Assembly (NCBI RefSeq): GCF_011601265.1
Contig: NZ_JAAOLX010000001.1
Location: forward strand, 372,001 to 436,000
Direction: 5' to 3'
Length of the DNA: 64,000 nucleotides
Origin: Iodobacter violaceini
GTDB taxonomy: Bacteria; Pseudomonadota; Gammaproteobacteria; Burkholderiales; Chitinibacteraceae
In this document: one piece after another, positions 38,107-46,491 of the stretch
Layout: every line of letters begins with the position of its first letter
Numbering within the stretch: position 1 is the first letter of the stretch
Translations under genes and position numbers: made by a program
Notes under the pieces: model-generated
Told to the model about the DNA's origin: nothing
The model's input: only the letters and a program-made list of their open reading frames with translations
Databases searched by the model: none

Positions 38107-38182
38107 TACTATTCCTGTCTTACTGATGTTGATACCTGCTGATTTGTAGCACTCAGCGGGCGAGTTTTAATATTTCTGATGC

Positions 38183-38737
38183 TTACGGAGCCGGTTTGCT
38201 CAGCAAGCGGATTTTGATATTGCTGGTGTCGGTAATGCCATACTTCTGGCCCAGGGCGTAAAAATCGCGCTCATGCTGATCGCTGATGATCAGGCTGGAT
38301 TGAAAACTCAGTGCCAGATGCACTTCGCCGAGGTAAACCACTTCACCGGCTTTGATTTCAAAACTTTGCCCTATCGGCAGCTGATCACGGCGCTGCTGCG
38401 GCCAGCCTGCGGCGGTGTAGTTCCAGTCACCCACAGCCTGCGGCACGGTATATTGGCCTGGTGCCAGGCTGAGCAGGTGCAGCTTGCCAATAGCATTTTT
38501 ATTTGGCGCGGCGATGGTGTCGTGCAAAATACTGGCGTTTAAATCACGGCGGCCACCTGGCCCCTCCAGGCGCATCCATGCATTGGCGCCATCCTGATCA
38601 AAGGAATTAAGCGTTAAGGCCACAAGCACATAGCCCTGATCCGCTGGCGGAGTAAGCTTGCCCTGCACCACGGCCACCGGCGCTGTGGCACAGGCACTTA
38701 AAAATAAAACAGTGCTGAGAATTAAACTTTTAAACAT
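38183..38737 (-). CDS. putative lipoprotein, tandem paralogue of 38746-39303
   Basis: About 184 residues. MFKSLILSTVLFLSACATAP is a type II signal with lipobox LSAC. The body has KLTPPADQGYVLVALTLNS, then a C-terminal beta-rich part with GEVVYLGEVHLAL and SDQHERDFYAL. The same blocks occur in the next gene upstream, so the two arose by tandem duplication. The AGEVxYLGE pattern recalls DUF2846-like envelope proteins; function unknown. The start at 38737 leaves an 8-base gap to the upstream gene; the frame is open to 38794. Confidence 0.75.
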   Translation of the reverse strand: MFKSLILSTVLFLSACATAPVAVVQGKLTPPADQGYVLVALTLNSFDQDGANAWMRLEGPGGRRDLNASILHDTIAAPNKNAIGKLHLLSLAPGQYTVPQAVGDWNYTAAGWPQQRRDQLPIGQSFEIKAGEVVYLGEVHLALSFQSSLIISDQHERDFYALGQKYGITDTSNIKIRLLSKPAP

Positions 38738-38745
38738 TCGGCTGC

Positions 38746-39303
38746 CTATTGCAATAAGCGGGTAGTGATGCTGCTGGTGTCCTGCACGCCCCACTGCCTG
38801 AGTTGATAAAAATCGCGCGGTGCCTGATCGCTGTACGTCAGGGCAGAGGCAAAATTAAGCGCTGCGTTCATCTCGCCTAAATACAGCACTTCGCCTGCGG
38901 CAACCTGAAACTGCCGCTCTATTTTAAAGTGCGGCTGCCCGCCCCGTCCGTTTGATCCGTTTACCGCCCATTCTCCCCACGCTTCACTTACCGTATAGCT
39001 GCCCGCTGCCAGCGGTAAAACCCATAATCGCCCGCGCGTTTCGCTGTCTGGCCCGCTGATCACATCGCGGCTGATATCGGCACGCAGGCTGTGCTTAGCA
39101 TTTGCCCCGGCCAGCTCCACTTGCAGCGAAGCCCGGTCTGATGACAAAGATTGCAGGCTTAAAGCCAGCACCACATAGCCCTGCCCTGCGGGCGGAACCA
39201 GCCTGCCGTTTTCAATTTGCATCGCGGGCTGACCACTGCAAGCAGCCACGAAGGCGCTGGCCAGAGCGGCGACGCTGCGTTTGCATCGCAACAGAAAACT
39301 CAC
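38746..39303 (-). CDS. putative lipoprotein, tandem paralogue of 38183-38737
   Basis: 185 residues with a signal and lipobox ending at AACSG. RLVPPAGQGYVVLALSLQSL and GEVLYLGEMNAALNFAS match the downstream paralogue block for block. Starts 4 bases inside the end of the adenosine deaminase gene, so add and both lipoprotein genes probably form one transcript. Function unknown. Confidence 0.75.
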   Translation of the reverse strand: MSFLLRCKRSVAALASAFVAACSGQPAMQIENGRLVPPAGQGYVVLALSLQSLSSDRASLQVELAGANAKHSLRADISRDVISGPDSETRGRLWVLPLAAGSYTVSEAWGEWAVNGSNGRGGQPHFKIERQFQVAAGEVLYLGEMNAALNFASALTYSDQAPRDFYQLRQWGVQDTSSITTRLLQ

Positions 39304-40328
39304 TTGGCGATACAGGCGATGCGTAAAACTTCGGCACGCCAGCGTGCTTTATCGGCGTCTGGCAACCATGATGCTTCAAAACTATGGTTAATCAATTGAA
39401 CGACCTCACTGGCAGATAAATCCAAAGCAGCTCGGCAAGCGAGTAAGTTTGCGTTGAGATAGCCACCAAAATACGCCGGATCGTCCGAGTTCACCATGGC
39501 GCACAGGCCCGCTGCCAACAAATTACGTAAATTATGTTTGGATAAATCATCCACCACACAGAGCTTTAAATTTGAAAGCGGGCAAACAGTCAGCGGCACA
39601 CGCTCTGTCGCCAGACGCACCACCAGGGTGGCATCATCAGTACAGCGCACGCCATGATCGATACGCTTAGCGTCCAAAAGATCCAGTGCTTCGGTGATAT
39701 AAGAAGCAGGGCCTTCTTCACCGGCATGGGCTACGACAGGCAAACCTAAATCGCGGCAACGCTTAAATAACTTCTGAAACTTGGCAGGCGGATGGCCCAG
39801 CTCGCTGGAATCTAAGCCCACACCATCAATTTGCGCGAGATAAGGCAGCGCGGCTTCCAGCGTGGCTTTGCCATCGGCTTCGGATAAATGGCGCAAAAAG
39901 CACAGGATCAGCCTGGAGCTGATGCCCAGCTTATCGGTGGCATCCTGCAGGGCGCGGGTAATGCCGTTGATAACCGTGCCAATATCAATGCCACGCGCAG
40001 TATGCGTTTGCGGATCAAAAAAGATCTCGGTGTGCACGATATGATCTGAGTAAGCGCGCTCGCAGTAGGCCCAGGTCAGATCGTAAAAATCTTCTTCGGT
40101 CACCAGCACGCTGGCACCGGCGTAGTACAGGTCTAAAAATGACTGCAGATTATCAAAAGAATAAGCAGCACGAACTTCTTCTACATTGGCGTAAGGCAGG
40201 GTAATGCCGTTTTTTTGCGCCAGCTCGAACATCATTTCCGGCTCTAAAGTGCCTTCGATATGCAGATGCAGCTCGGTTTTGGGTAAGGCGAGGATCAGTT
40301 GATCGACAGGGTGCAGGGCTTCGGTCAT
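39300..40328 (-). CDS. add: adenosine/adenine deaminase
   Basis: 342-residue amidohydrolase deaminating adenosine or adenine. Zinc ligands are in KTELHLHIEGTLEPE (HxH), VAHAGEE and VNSDDPAYFGGY (Asp pair), with the catalytic Glu in HAGEE. The HIEGTLEPE form of the first motif is more typical of the adenine-deaminase branch, so adenine may be the true substrate. Purine salvage placed beside nrdA suggests nucleotide metabolism, but the genes have separate leader regions. Confidence 0.9.
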   Translation of the reverse strand: MTEALHPVDQLILALPKTELHLHIEGTLEPEMMFELAQKNGITLPYANVEEVRAAYSFDNLQSFLDLYYAGASVLVTEEDFYDLTWAYCERAYSDHIVHTEIFFDPQTHTARGIDIGTVINGITRALQDATDKLGISSRLILCFLRHLSEADGKATLEAALPYLAQIDGVGLDSSELGHPPAKFQKLFKRCRDLGLPVVAHAGEEGPASYITEALDLLDAKRIDHGVRCTDDATLVVRLATERVPLTVCPLSNLKLCVVDDLSKHNLRNLLAAGLCAMVNSDDPAYFGGYLNANLLACRAALDLSASEVVQLINHSFEASWLPDADKARWRAEVLRIACIAK

Positions 40329-40407
40329 TTGACTCTCAAGGTGTTTTTAACAAGTTCATACATAAAATTAGTTTGGGTAACACCTTCGTTACCCAAACTA
40401 CAAAAAT

Positions 40408-40626
40408 TCAACCTTTAGGTGGAAATGGGTCTTTACCGTAAGTTGAACGTTCTCTTATTTTTCCATCACGACCTTGAATTATTAATTCAGACTCCTGACT
40501 CTGAGCCGCTATTTTTCCGGCCTGAATTGCCTCTGCTTGAGTTGAATAGACCTTAGTCACACGAAGATTACCTTCGCCCTTTAAGGCCCAATTTTTATCA
40601 TGCTTTACGACCCACTGATTTTTCAT
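40408..40626 (-). CDS. DUF2188 family protein
   Basis: 72 residues. WVVKHDKNWALKGEGNLRVTKVYSTQAEAIQAGKIAAQSQESELIIQ carries the DUF2188 pattern, with QGRDGKIRERSTYGKDPFPP at the C-terminus. Such proteins appear on chromosomes and in accessory regions; function unknown. AGGAGTG lies 6 bases before the ATG on its strand. Confidence 0.8.
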   Translation of the reverse strand: MKNQWVVKHDKNWALKGEGNLRVTKVYSTQAEAIQAGKIAAQSQESELIIQGRDGKIRERSTYGKDPFPPKG

Positions 40627-40702
40627 TTAACACTCCTCAACGACGATAACTAAGAAAATAAAGTTACAAGCCCTCAAAAAGCAGCCTGTAACTCATTAAT
40701 AC

Positions 40703-40801
40703 TTAATGTGAAGGCATCGAACGAAGATGCTTACAGACAAACTCGATACGCCCATAACGGCGGCGTGTGTAAGCACAGACATCCACAAGTTTTTCAGTCA
40801 T
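40703..40801 (-). CDS. candidate 32-residue small protein
   Basis: Starts MTEKLVDVCAYTRRRYGR and ends RSMPSH. TTGAGG lies 7 bases before the ATG, a good ribosome site. Just upstream of, and co-oriented with, the DUF2188 gene. No family recognised; codon use is unremarkable. Could be a real small gene or chance. Confidence 0.4.
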   Translation of the reverse strand: MTEKLVDVCAYTRRRYGRIEFVCKHLRSMPSH

Positions 40802-40933
40802 AAAAAAACCTCAATCTATTTTTGACGGTGATTTTATAACCAAGGAGTGCTACTATCAGTGTTCCCCACAAGGAAAAGAAGAGCACTCAATGGCAAGCAG
40901 AGGGACACCTTACTTCCATGCTTTTCAAGAAAA

Positions 40934-40964
40934 CCCACCATGCGTCAACATGGTGGGTTTTTTT
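40934..40964 (-). terminator. bidirectional terminator downstream of nrdA
   Basis: CCCACCATG and CATGGTGGG form a 9-bp stem with T-runs on both strands, 7 bases after the nrdA stop codon. It should insulate nrdA from the small-gene/add cluster, so nrdA and nrdB are not one transcript. Confidence 0.85.
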
Positions 40965-40970
40965 ATTCTA

Positions 40971-43829
40971 TTACTGACAGCTTTCGCATTCAGGATTATC
41001 AATCGAGCAGAATTTCATATCTGTTGCAGGTAATGCTGCGTCGATTGCGGCCATAGCGGGTTCTGCTGCACTGCTGCCTGCAACGGCTGCTGTGCTGCTG
41101 TAGCCGCCATTTACTGGCACGGCATTCAGCTCGCCACCGCTGCCGGTGGATTTTTCTGCGGCGGTAGCGGCCATGGTGCGCAGGTAGTAGGTGGTTTTCA
41201 GGCCACGTAACCACGCCAGTTTGTACAGCTCGTCCAGTTTCTTGCCTGATGCACCAGCAAGGTAGAGGTTGAGCGACTGGCCCTGGTCGATCCACTTCTG
41301 GCGGCGCGATGCGCATTCAACCAGCCAGCTTGGATCTACTTCAAACGCGGTGGCGTAGAGATCACGCAGGTCTTGCGGGATACGCTCTACTTTAGATACC
41401 GAGCCGTCAAAGAATTTCAGGTCAGAGATCATCACCGCATCCCACAGACCGCGCTCTTTCAGATCGCGTACCAGGTATTCATTTACCACGGTGAACTCAC
41501 CCGACAAGTTCGATTTCACAAACAAGTTTTGGTAAGTTGGCTCGATACACGCCGATACACCAATGATGTTGGCAATCGTTGCGGTTGGCGCAATCGCCAG
41601 GCAGTTGGAGTTACGCATACCGTGTACACGAACGCGTTCGCGCAGCTGGGTCCAATCGAGGCTGGAGCCGGTATTCATTTCCAGATAGCCGCCGCGCTCT
41701 TCCGCCAGCAACTTAATCGAATCTTGTGGCAATACACCGCGATCCCACAGGCTGCCTTTGTAGCTTGGGTAAGTGCCGCGCTCTTGCGCCAGCTCTGTAG
41801 AAGCCCAGTAAGCGTGGTAAGCCACGGTTTCCATCGAGATATCGGCAAACTCAACCGCAGCATCCGAGCCATAAGGCAGGCGCAGCATATGCAAGCAATC
41901 CTGGAAGCCCATAATGCCCATCCCTACCGGACGATGCTTCAGATTGGATTCACGCGCTTTACGTACCGGGTAGAAGTTAATGTCGATCACGTTATCGAGC
42001 ATGCGCATCGCTGTTTTAATGGTGCGCGCCAGTTTATTGGTATCCAGTTCACCATTTTTAATGTGGTTCACCAGATTTACCGAGCCCAGATTACATACCG
42101 CAATTTCGTTCTCGTTGGTGTTCAGGGTGATCTCTGTACACAGGTTCGAGCTGTGCACCACGCCAACGTGCTGCTGCGGGCTGCGGATATTGCAAGGATC
42201 TTTAAAAGTGATCCATGGATGGCCAGTTTCAAACAGCATGGAAAGCATCTTGCGCCATAGACCCAGCGCAGGAATCTTCTTGGCGATTTTCATTTCGCCA
42301 CGCGCCGCTTTTGCTTCGTAGGCCACGTAAGCCTGTTCAAAATCTTTACCAAACTTGTCGTGCAGATCAGGCGCTTCGGACGGGCTGAACAATGTCCACT
42401 CGCCGCCCTGCATCACGCGCTTCATAAAGAGATCAGGAATCCAGTTGGCAGTATTCATATCATGCGTGCGGCGACGGTCATCACCGGTGTTTTTACGCAT
42501 TTCCAGGAATTCTTCGATATCTGCGTGCCAGGTTTCAAGGTAGGCACACACCGCGCCCTTACGCTTGCCGCCCTGATTTACCGCTACAGCGGTGTCATTC
42601 ACTACTTTCAGGAAAGGCACAATCCCTTGCGACTTGCCGTTGGTGCCCTTGATATGGCTGCCCAGGGAGCGCACAGGTGTCCAGTCATTACCCAAACCAC
42701 CAGCGTATTTAGATAAGAGCGCGTTTTCTTTCAGCGCTTCGTAAATGCCTTCCAGATCATCGGAAACAGTGGTGAGGTAGCAGCTGGAAAGCTGGCTGCG
42801 ACGGCTGCCGGCGTTAAACAGCGTTGGGGTCGAGCTCATAAAATCAAAACTGGACAAGACGTTGTAGAACTCGATCGCGCGCTCTTCGCGGTTGATCTCA
42901 TTCATCGCAAGGCCCATCGCTACGCGCATAAAGAAGCTTTGTGGCAGCTCGATACGGGTGTCTTCGATATGCAGGAAATAACGGTCGTACAAGGTTTGCA
43001 GGCCAAGGTAGCCGAACTGGTAATCACGGTTGTGATCCAGCGCCGCGCCCAGCTTGGCTAAATCGTACTGAGCGAGGTTTTCATCCAGCAGCTCAGCATC
43101 AATACCGCGCTTGATAAATTGCGGGAAGTAATCGGCATAGCGCGATGCCATTTCTTCGTGGCTCACTTCCTTGCCCAAAACTTCAGAGCGGAGATTGTTC
43201 AGCAGTAAGCGTGCAGTTACAAAGCTGTACGCCGGGTCTTTTTCAATCAGCTGACGCGACGACATAATCAGTGCACGGCGAACTTCGTCGCTCGGTACAC
43301 CGTCGTAAACGTTTTTCAGGGTTTCAGCCAGCATCGCGGCCTGATCGGTAGTGCCTTCCAGGCCTTTGCAGCAAGAAGCGATCAGCGCTTTTAATTGCGC
43401 TAAATCGAGCGGGCGGCTGCTGCCATTCGGGTACAGCACATTGATTTCGTGATGATGCTCAGGCTCAAAGCGGGAATGACGCTCTTTGCTGCGCTCTTCG
43501 CGGTATAAAACATAGGCACGGGCTACATCGTGCTCGCCGGCGCGCATCAGCGCCAGCTCAACCTGATCCTGGATATCTTCAATATGAATCGCGCCGCCTT
43601 CCGGCTTGCGACGCATCAGCGCCGACACCACGGATTCAGTTAATAAGCTGGCTTTCTGGCGCACGGCAGCGCTGGAAGCGGCATCACTACCTAATACAGC
43701 GATAAACGTTTTGGTCACTGCTACGGTGATTTTATTAGGTGCAAAAGACACCACCGATCCATCGCGGCGAATGGTTTTGTAATCGGCATAGCTGCTGTGC
43801 TGCTGAGCAGTGTTAACGCTATCGGTCAT
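40971..43829 (-). CDS. nrdA: ribonucleoside-diphosphate reductase alpha subunit
   Basis: Catalytic subunit reducing ribonucleotides. One N-terminal ATP-cone (about 15-105, RRDGSVVSFAPNKI...) provides dATP feedback. The catalytic barrel contains FNAGSRRSQLSSCYL (Cys), CLAIAPTATIANIIGVSACIEP and NLCTEITLNTNENEIAVCNLGSVNL. The C-terminal tail ends in CESCQ, which re-reduces the active site. The ATG at 43829 (MTDSVNTAQQ), with GAGAG upstream, gives about 952 residues; the frame is open to 43868 from a GTG. Preceded by two NrdR boxes and a DnaA box. Confidence 0.97.
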   Translation of the reverse strand: MTDSVNTAQQHSSYADYKTIRRDGSVVSFAPNKITVAVTKTFIAVLGSDAASSAAVRQKASLLTESVVSALMRRKPEGGAIHIEDIQDQVELALMRAGEHDVARAYVLYREERSKERHSRFEPEHHHEINVLYPNGSSRPLDLAQLKALIASCCKGLEGTTDQAAMLAETLKNVYDGVPSDEVRRALIMSSRQLIEKDPAYSFVTARLLLNNLRSEVLGKEVSHEEMASRYADYFPQFIKRGIDAELLDENLAQYDLAKLGAALDHNRDYQFGYLGLQTLYDRYFLHIEDTRIELPQSFFMRVAMGLAMNEINREERAIEFYNVLSSFDFMSSTPTLFNAGSRRSQLSSCYLTTVSDDLEGIYEALKENALLSKYAGGLGNDWTPVRSLGSHIKGTNGKSQGIVPFLKVVNDTAVAVNQGGKRKGAVCAYLETWHADIEEFLEMRKNTGDDRRRTHDMNTANWIPDLFMKRVMQGGEWTLFSPSEAPDLHDKFGKDFEQAYVAYEAKAARGEMKIAKKIPALGLWRKMLSMLFETGHPWITFKDPCNIRSPQQHVGVVHSSNLCTEITLNTNENEIAVCNLGSVNLVNHIKNGELDTNKLARTIKTAMRMLDNVIDINFYPVRKARESNLKHRPVGMGIMGFQDCLHMLRLPYGSDAAVEFADISMETVAYHAYWASTELAQERGTYPSYKGSLWDRGVLPQDSIKLLAEERGGYLEMNTGSSLDWTQLRERVRVHGMRNSNCLAIAPTATIANIIGVSACIEPTYQNLFVKSNLSGEFTVVNEYLVRDLKERGLWDAVMISDLKFFDGSVSKVERIPQDLRDLYATAFEVDPSWLVECASRRQKWIDQGQSLNLYLAGASGKKLDELYKLAWLRGLKTTYYLRTMAATAAEKSTGSGGELNAVPVNGGYSSTAAVAGSSAAEPAMAAIDAALPATDMKFCSIDNPECESCQ

Positions 43830-43875
43830 AGGGCTCTCATTGAGTTGCGCGTGCGGCTGAGTGGGCACGTCTCGC

Positions 43876-43884
43876 TGTGGATAA
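43876..43884 (-). promoter_or_regulatory. DnaA box upstream of nrdA
   Basis: TGTGGATAA is the exact complement of the consensus TTATCCACA. A weaker TGTGGATTT follows at 43888-43896. DnaA control of nrdAB is established in E. coli; here it is inferred. Confidence 0.5.
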
Positions 43885-43907
43885 TTCTGTGGATTTCTTG
43901 TGGAGAA

Positions 43908-43923
43908 ACACTATATGTAGTGT
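43908..43923 (-). promoter_or_regulatory. NrdR box 1
   Basis: ACACTATATGTAGTGT, a near-perfect match to the palindromic NrdR consensus ACACwATATATwGTGT. It lies 79 bases upstream of the nrdA start. NrdR represses ribonucleotide reductase genes when dATP is plentiful. Confidence 0.9.
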
Positions 43924-43939
43924 TTAACAAGAAGAGTTA

Positions 43940-43955
43940 ACACAAATACTAGTGT
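43940..43955 (-). promoter_or_regulatory. NrdR box 2
   Basis: ACACAAATACTAGTGT, the second NrdR site, begins exactly 32 bp (three helical turns) from box 1, the usual spacing for cooperative binding. The remaining 250 bp up to 44206 show no gene. Confidence 0.85.
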
Positions 43956-44206
43956 CTTTCGGGGAAAGTGGCAAGCAGATGATGGGCAAGAAAAAAGGCT
44001 GCGAATGTACAAAAAAAAGCAGCTTCCGCAAAGCGAGTATTTATGCGGTTTGAGCGCTGTAGCAGGAAAACGACATCATAAAAAAAACGACAAATCACAG
44101 CATAAACCATCGTTAAAAAAAGCACACCAATGGCATAAACACCCCAGACCCCAGAGACAGCATTAATTGCCTAATAAACAATCATGCCCTGTTTTTGCTG
44201 GCCAGA

Positions 44207-44240
44207 AAAAAACGGCGCCTTGCTGAGAAAAGCGCCGCTC
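44207..44240 (-). terminator. terminator downstream of 44295-44984
   Basis: On the minus strand CGGCGCTT...AAGGCGCCG is followed by TTTTTTT. It closes the phosphatase gene cluster. Confidence 0.7.
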
Positions 44241-44294
44241 ATGCAGTATTCAAAAGACGATCCGCAGCCTGCGATAGCCGCTGGCAAAGCCGGC

Positions 44295-44984
44295 TTAATC
44301 CAGTAAATCCATATAGTCTCTTTGTCTGTAGCCTGCTGTATCGGGCCATGGCATTGCTTTTGGCATGGCTTGCGGCTCTACGGTAATGCGGCTCCAGCTG
44401 CCGCCATCTTCTTTACCGGTTTCTATCAGCCGTGGCAGTTGTAGTTTTTCTGACCACAGCACCAGGGTATACATGCCGTTTTTGCGGGTTTCCAGCCACA
44501 CTTCGCCAGCTGCGGCGGGAATGCCGCGCTTATCCATTGTTTTTAGCTGCTGCCTGTCCAGCATATAAGCGGCACTTTCCCATTGGCCATCAAAGCCCAT
44601 TTCACGAAAATCTGTAGCGCCCATTTCAATCACTTGCCGCATTTTACGATCAATAAAATGAAGCTTTACTTCCCCCTTATCTCCCAGCTCAACCGATTTG
44701 CCCGCCAGCGCAAAATTAATACTATGGCTGTGGCCCTCGTGCCCTTTGGGATTGTTCTCCTGCCCGCGTGTTTCGGGCAGTGCGTTTTGAGGCACCAGGC
44801 GCTCACTCCAGATACGGCGGGGTGTGCGCAGCCATGTTTCTTGAAAACGGGTTGTTTTAGTCACGCCTTCGGTGCTCACCATCCGTGTTTCATAAGTCAC
44901 CAGTGCGGCGATATCAGGGCTGGCTGCTGCGTGGGCGCTGAATGTGGCTGCGGCAATAATCAAAGCGCTGAAAAGGTGTTTCAC
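44295..44984 (-). CDS. hypothetical periplasmic protein downstream of alkaline phosphatases
   Basis: 229 residues with signal peptide MKHLFSALIIAAATFSAHA. The body is beta-rich, with a His/Gly-rich patch NPKGHEGHSHS around residue 80 that could bind metal. No domain recognised. Its closeness (62 bp, with a terminator between) to two PhoA-type genes suggests a shared envelope phosphate context, but that is only positional. Confidence 0.7.
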   Translation of the reverse strand: MKHLFSALIIAAATFSAHAAASPDIAALVTYETRMVSTEGVTKTTRFQETWLRTPRRIWSERLVPQNALPETRGQENNPKGHEGHSHSINFALAGKSVELGDKGEVKLHFIDRKMRQVIEMGATDFREMGFDGQWESAAYMLDRQQLKTMDKRGIPAAAGEVWLETRKNGMYTLVLWSEKLQLPRLIETGKEDGGSWSRITVEPQAMPKAMPWPDTAGYRQRDYMDLLD

Positions 44985-45005
44985 TGTATCAATTCCTTAC
45001 AAAAA

Positions 45006-45028
45006 TAGGCCAGCACCACGCTGACCTG
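45006..45028 (-). terminator. terminator downstream of alkaline phosphatase 1
   Basis: AGGTCAGC-GTGGT-GCTGGCCT followed by ATTTTTG on the minus strand, 18 bases after the gene. Confidence 0.7.
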
Positions 45029-45045
45029 TTTTTAATTACTCACTA

Positions 45046-46458
45046 TTAAAAGCCGAATGCCTGCTTCACTAAATCAAAGACTTTGGTATTGACCATGGTG
45101 CCCTTAAATACACCAGACCCCGCACCCGCCGAAAACAGCATGACATCGCCACCGCCATGTGTTTCTGACTGATCTTTCACCCGCACACCGCCTTCCTGCT
45201 GATAATCATCGGCCAGCACTTCGGCCTCTGTCAGCATGGTGCGAACAGGCTTGCGGTTTGAGCTATTACCAAACACCAGGGTGGTGTAATTCATGCCATC
45301 CGCGTCTTTGGCTTCGGAGCCATCTTTATAGTTTTTAACCGTACCCAGAATATTGCTGCCCCGCTTACCATAACCATTAATTGTCAGCGTATGGTCGTGA
45401 TCTGCAGTCACCACAATCAGGGTGTTTTTTAAACCCGGATCGCGTTTTTGCATTTCATCCAAAGCGGTTTTGATTGCATCATCAAAGGCAATGGTGTCTT
45501 CCATCACGCGCTTTGCATTATTGCCGTGCAAGGCATGATCGATACGCCCGCCCTCTACCATCAAAAAGAAACCCGCCGGTTTTTTGGCCAGTACTTCAAT
45601 GGCCTTGCTGGTCATTTGGCTAAGGCTGGGCTGATCCAGATTTTTTTTAACGCGATCTAACTCGTAATCCATATGGCTGGCACTGAACAGGCCAAACAAC
45701 TTCTCCGTTGCGCGGGTATCCAGCGCTGCCAGCTCGCTGCCTGAGCTGGCATAGCGATACCCCCTGGCTTTCATTTCAGCGACTAAATCACGGCCATCGG
45801 TGCGTACTCCGCTTTTAACAGAGGCAGGTAAAAAGTGCTTTCTGCCGCCCCCCATCAGCACATCCAGCCCATCCGCACCCAGCTTGCTGTTATAGCCCTC
45901 ACCGCCTGGCACGGCTTGCATGGCAATGGTGTTTTCTGCATCGCGATGGCAAACATGGGCGTAGGTTGTGGCGGGCGTGGCATGGGTAATACGGGTGGTG
46001 GTAATCGCCCCCACGCCCTTACCCTTAGCCTTTGCGATTTCTAAAATGGTCTCAACGGCCTTGCCATTTTCTGCCGGGCAGATGCTGTCGTAGCCCTTAT
46101 GATCAGCACCACTTAAATAAGCATTGCCATTTGCATCAGCGGCCTGCGTATCCGGGCTCATCGAAATGACTTCGTTATTCATTTTTACGCCGGTCATATA
46201 CGCAGCCATAGAAGGTGCAGAATCCGTTGTCTGGGCGTCGTTAGAATAGGTTTTGATGCGGGCCGTGCGGGACTGGCCGTTTTGCAGCTTCTCCATATTT
46301 AAAGCACCTTCTTCCTGGTACTTATAAATACGTGCCGCCGTAACCGTGGCCGGCCCCATGCCATCGCCTAAAAAGAAAATAACATTCTTGGCTGCAGCCT
46401 GTGCGCCCTGTGCAAAAGCCAGCAGGCAGGCCGTTGCTAGGAGTGATTTTTTCATCAT
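45046..46458 (-). CDS. alkaline phosphatase, paralogue 1
   Basis: 470-residue periplasmic PhoA-type phosphomonoesterase. Signal peptide to about residue 21. Metal-site motif FFLGDGMGPATVTAARIY, the nucleophilic Ser region TDSAPSMAAYMTGVK, MVEGGRIDHALHGNNA, and VTADHDHTL with zinc-binding Asp/His residues. It liberates phosphate from organic esters. 33 bases downstream of paralogue 2 and strongly similar to it, so it is a tandem duplication under one promoter. Confidence 0.93.
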   Translation of the reverse strand: MMKKSLLATACLLAFAQGAQAAAKNVIFFLGDGMGPATVTAARIYKYQEEGALNMEKLQNGQSRTARIKTYSNDAQTTDSAPSMAAYMTGVKMNNEVISMSPDTQAADANGNAYLSGADHKGYDSICPAENGKAVETILEIAKAKGKGVGAITTTRITHATPATTYAHVCHRDAENTIAMQAVPGGEGYNSKLGADGLDVLMGGGRKHFLPASVKSGVRTDGRDLVAEMKARGYRYASSGSELAALDTRATEKLFGLFSASHMDYELDRVKKNLDQPSLSQMTSKAIEVLAKKPAGFFLMVEGGRIDHALHGNNAKRVMEDTIAFDDAIKTALDEMQKRDPGLKNTLIVVTADHDHTLTINGYGKRGSNILGTVKNYKDGSEAKDADGMNYTTLVFGNSSNRKPVRTMLTEAEVLADDYQQEGGVRVKDQSETHGGGDVMLFSAGAGSGVFKGTMVNTKVFDLVKQAFGF

Positions 46459-46491
46459 GATGATAATTCCTTGATCTGTGCAGGGGCAGGC

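Noticed and set aside
41373-42260. 295-codon plus-strand open frame antisense to nrdA
   Set aside because: Shadow of a highly expressed, codon-biased gene; no domain and the minus strand clearly encodes NrdA.
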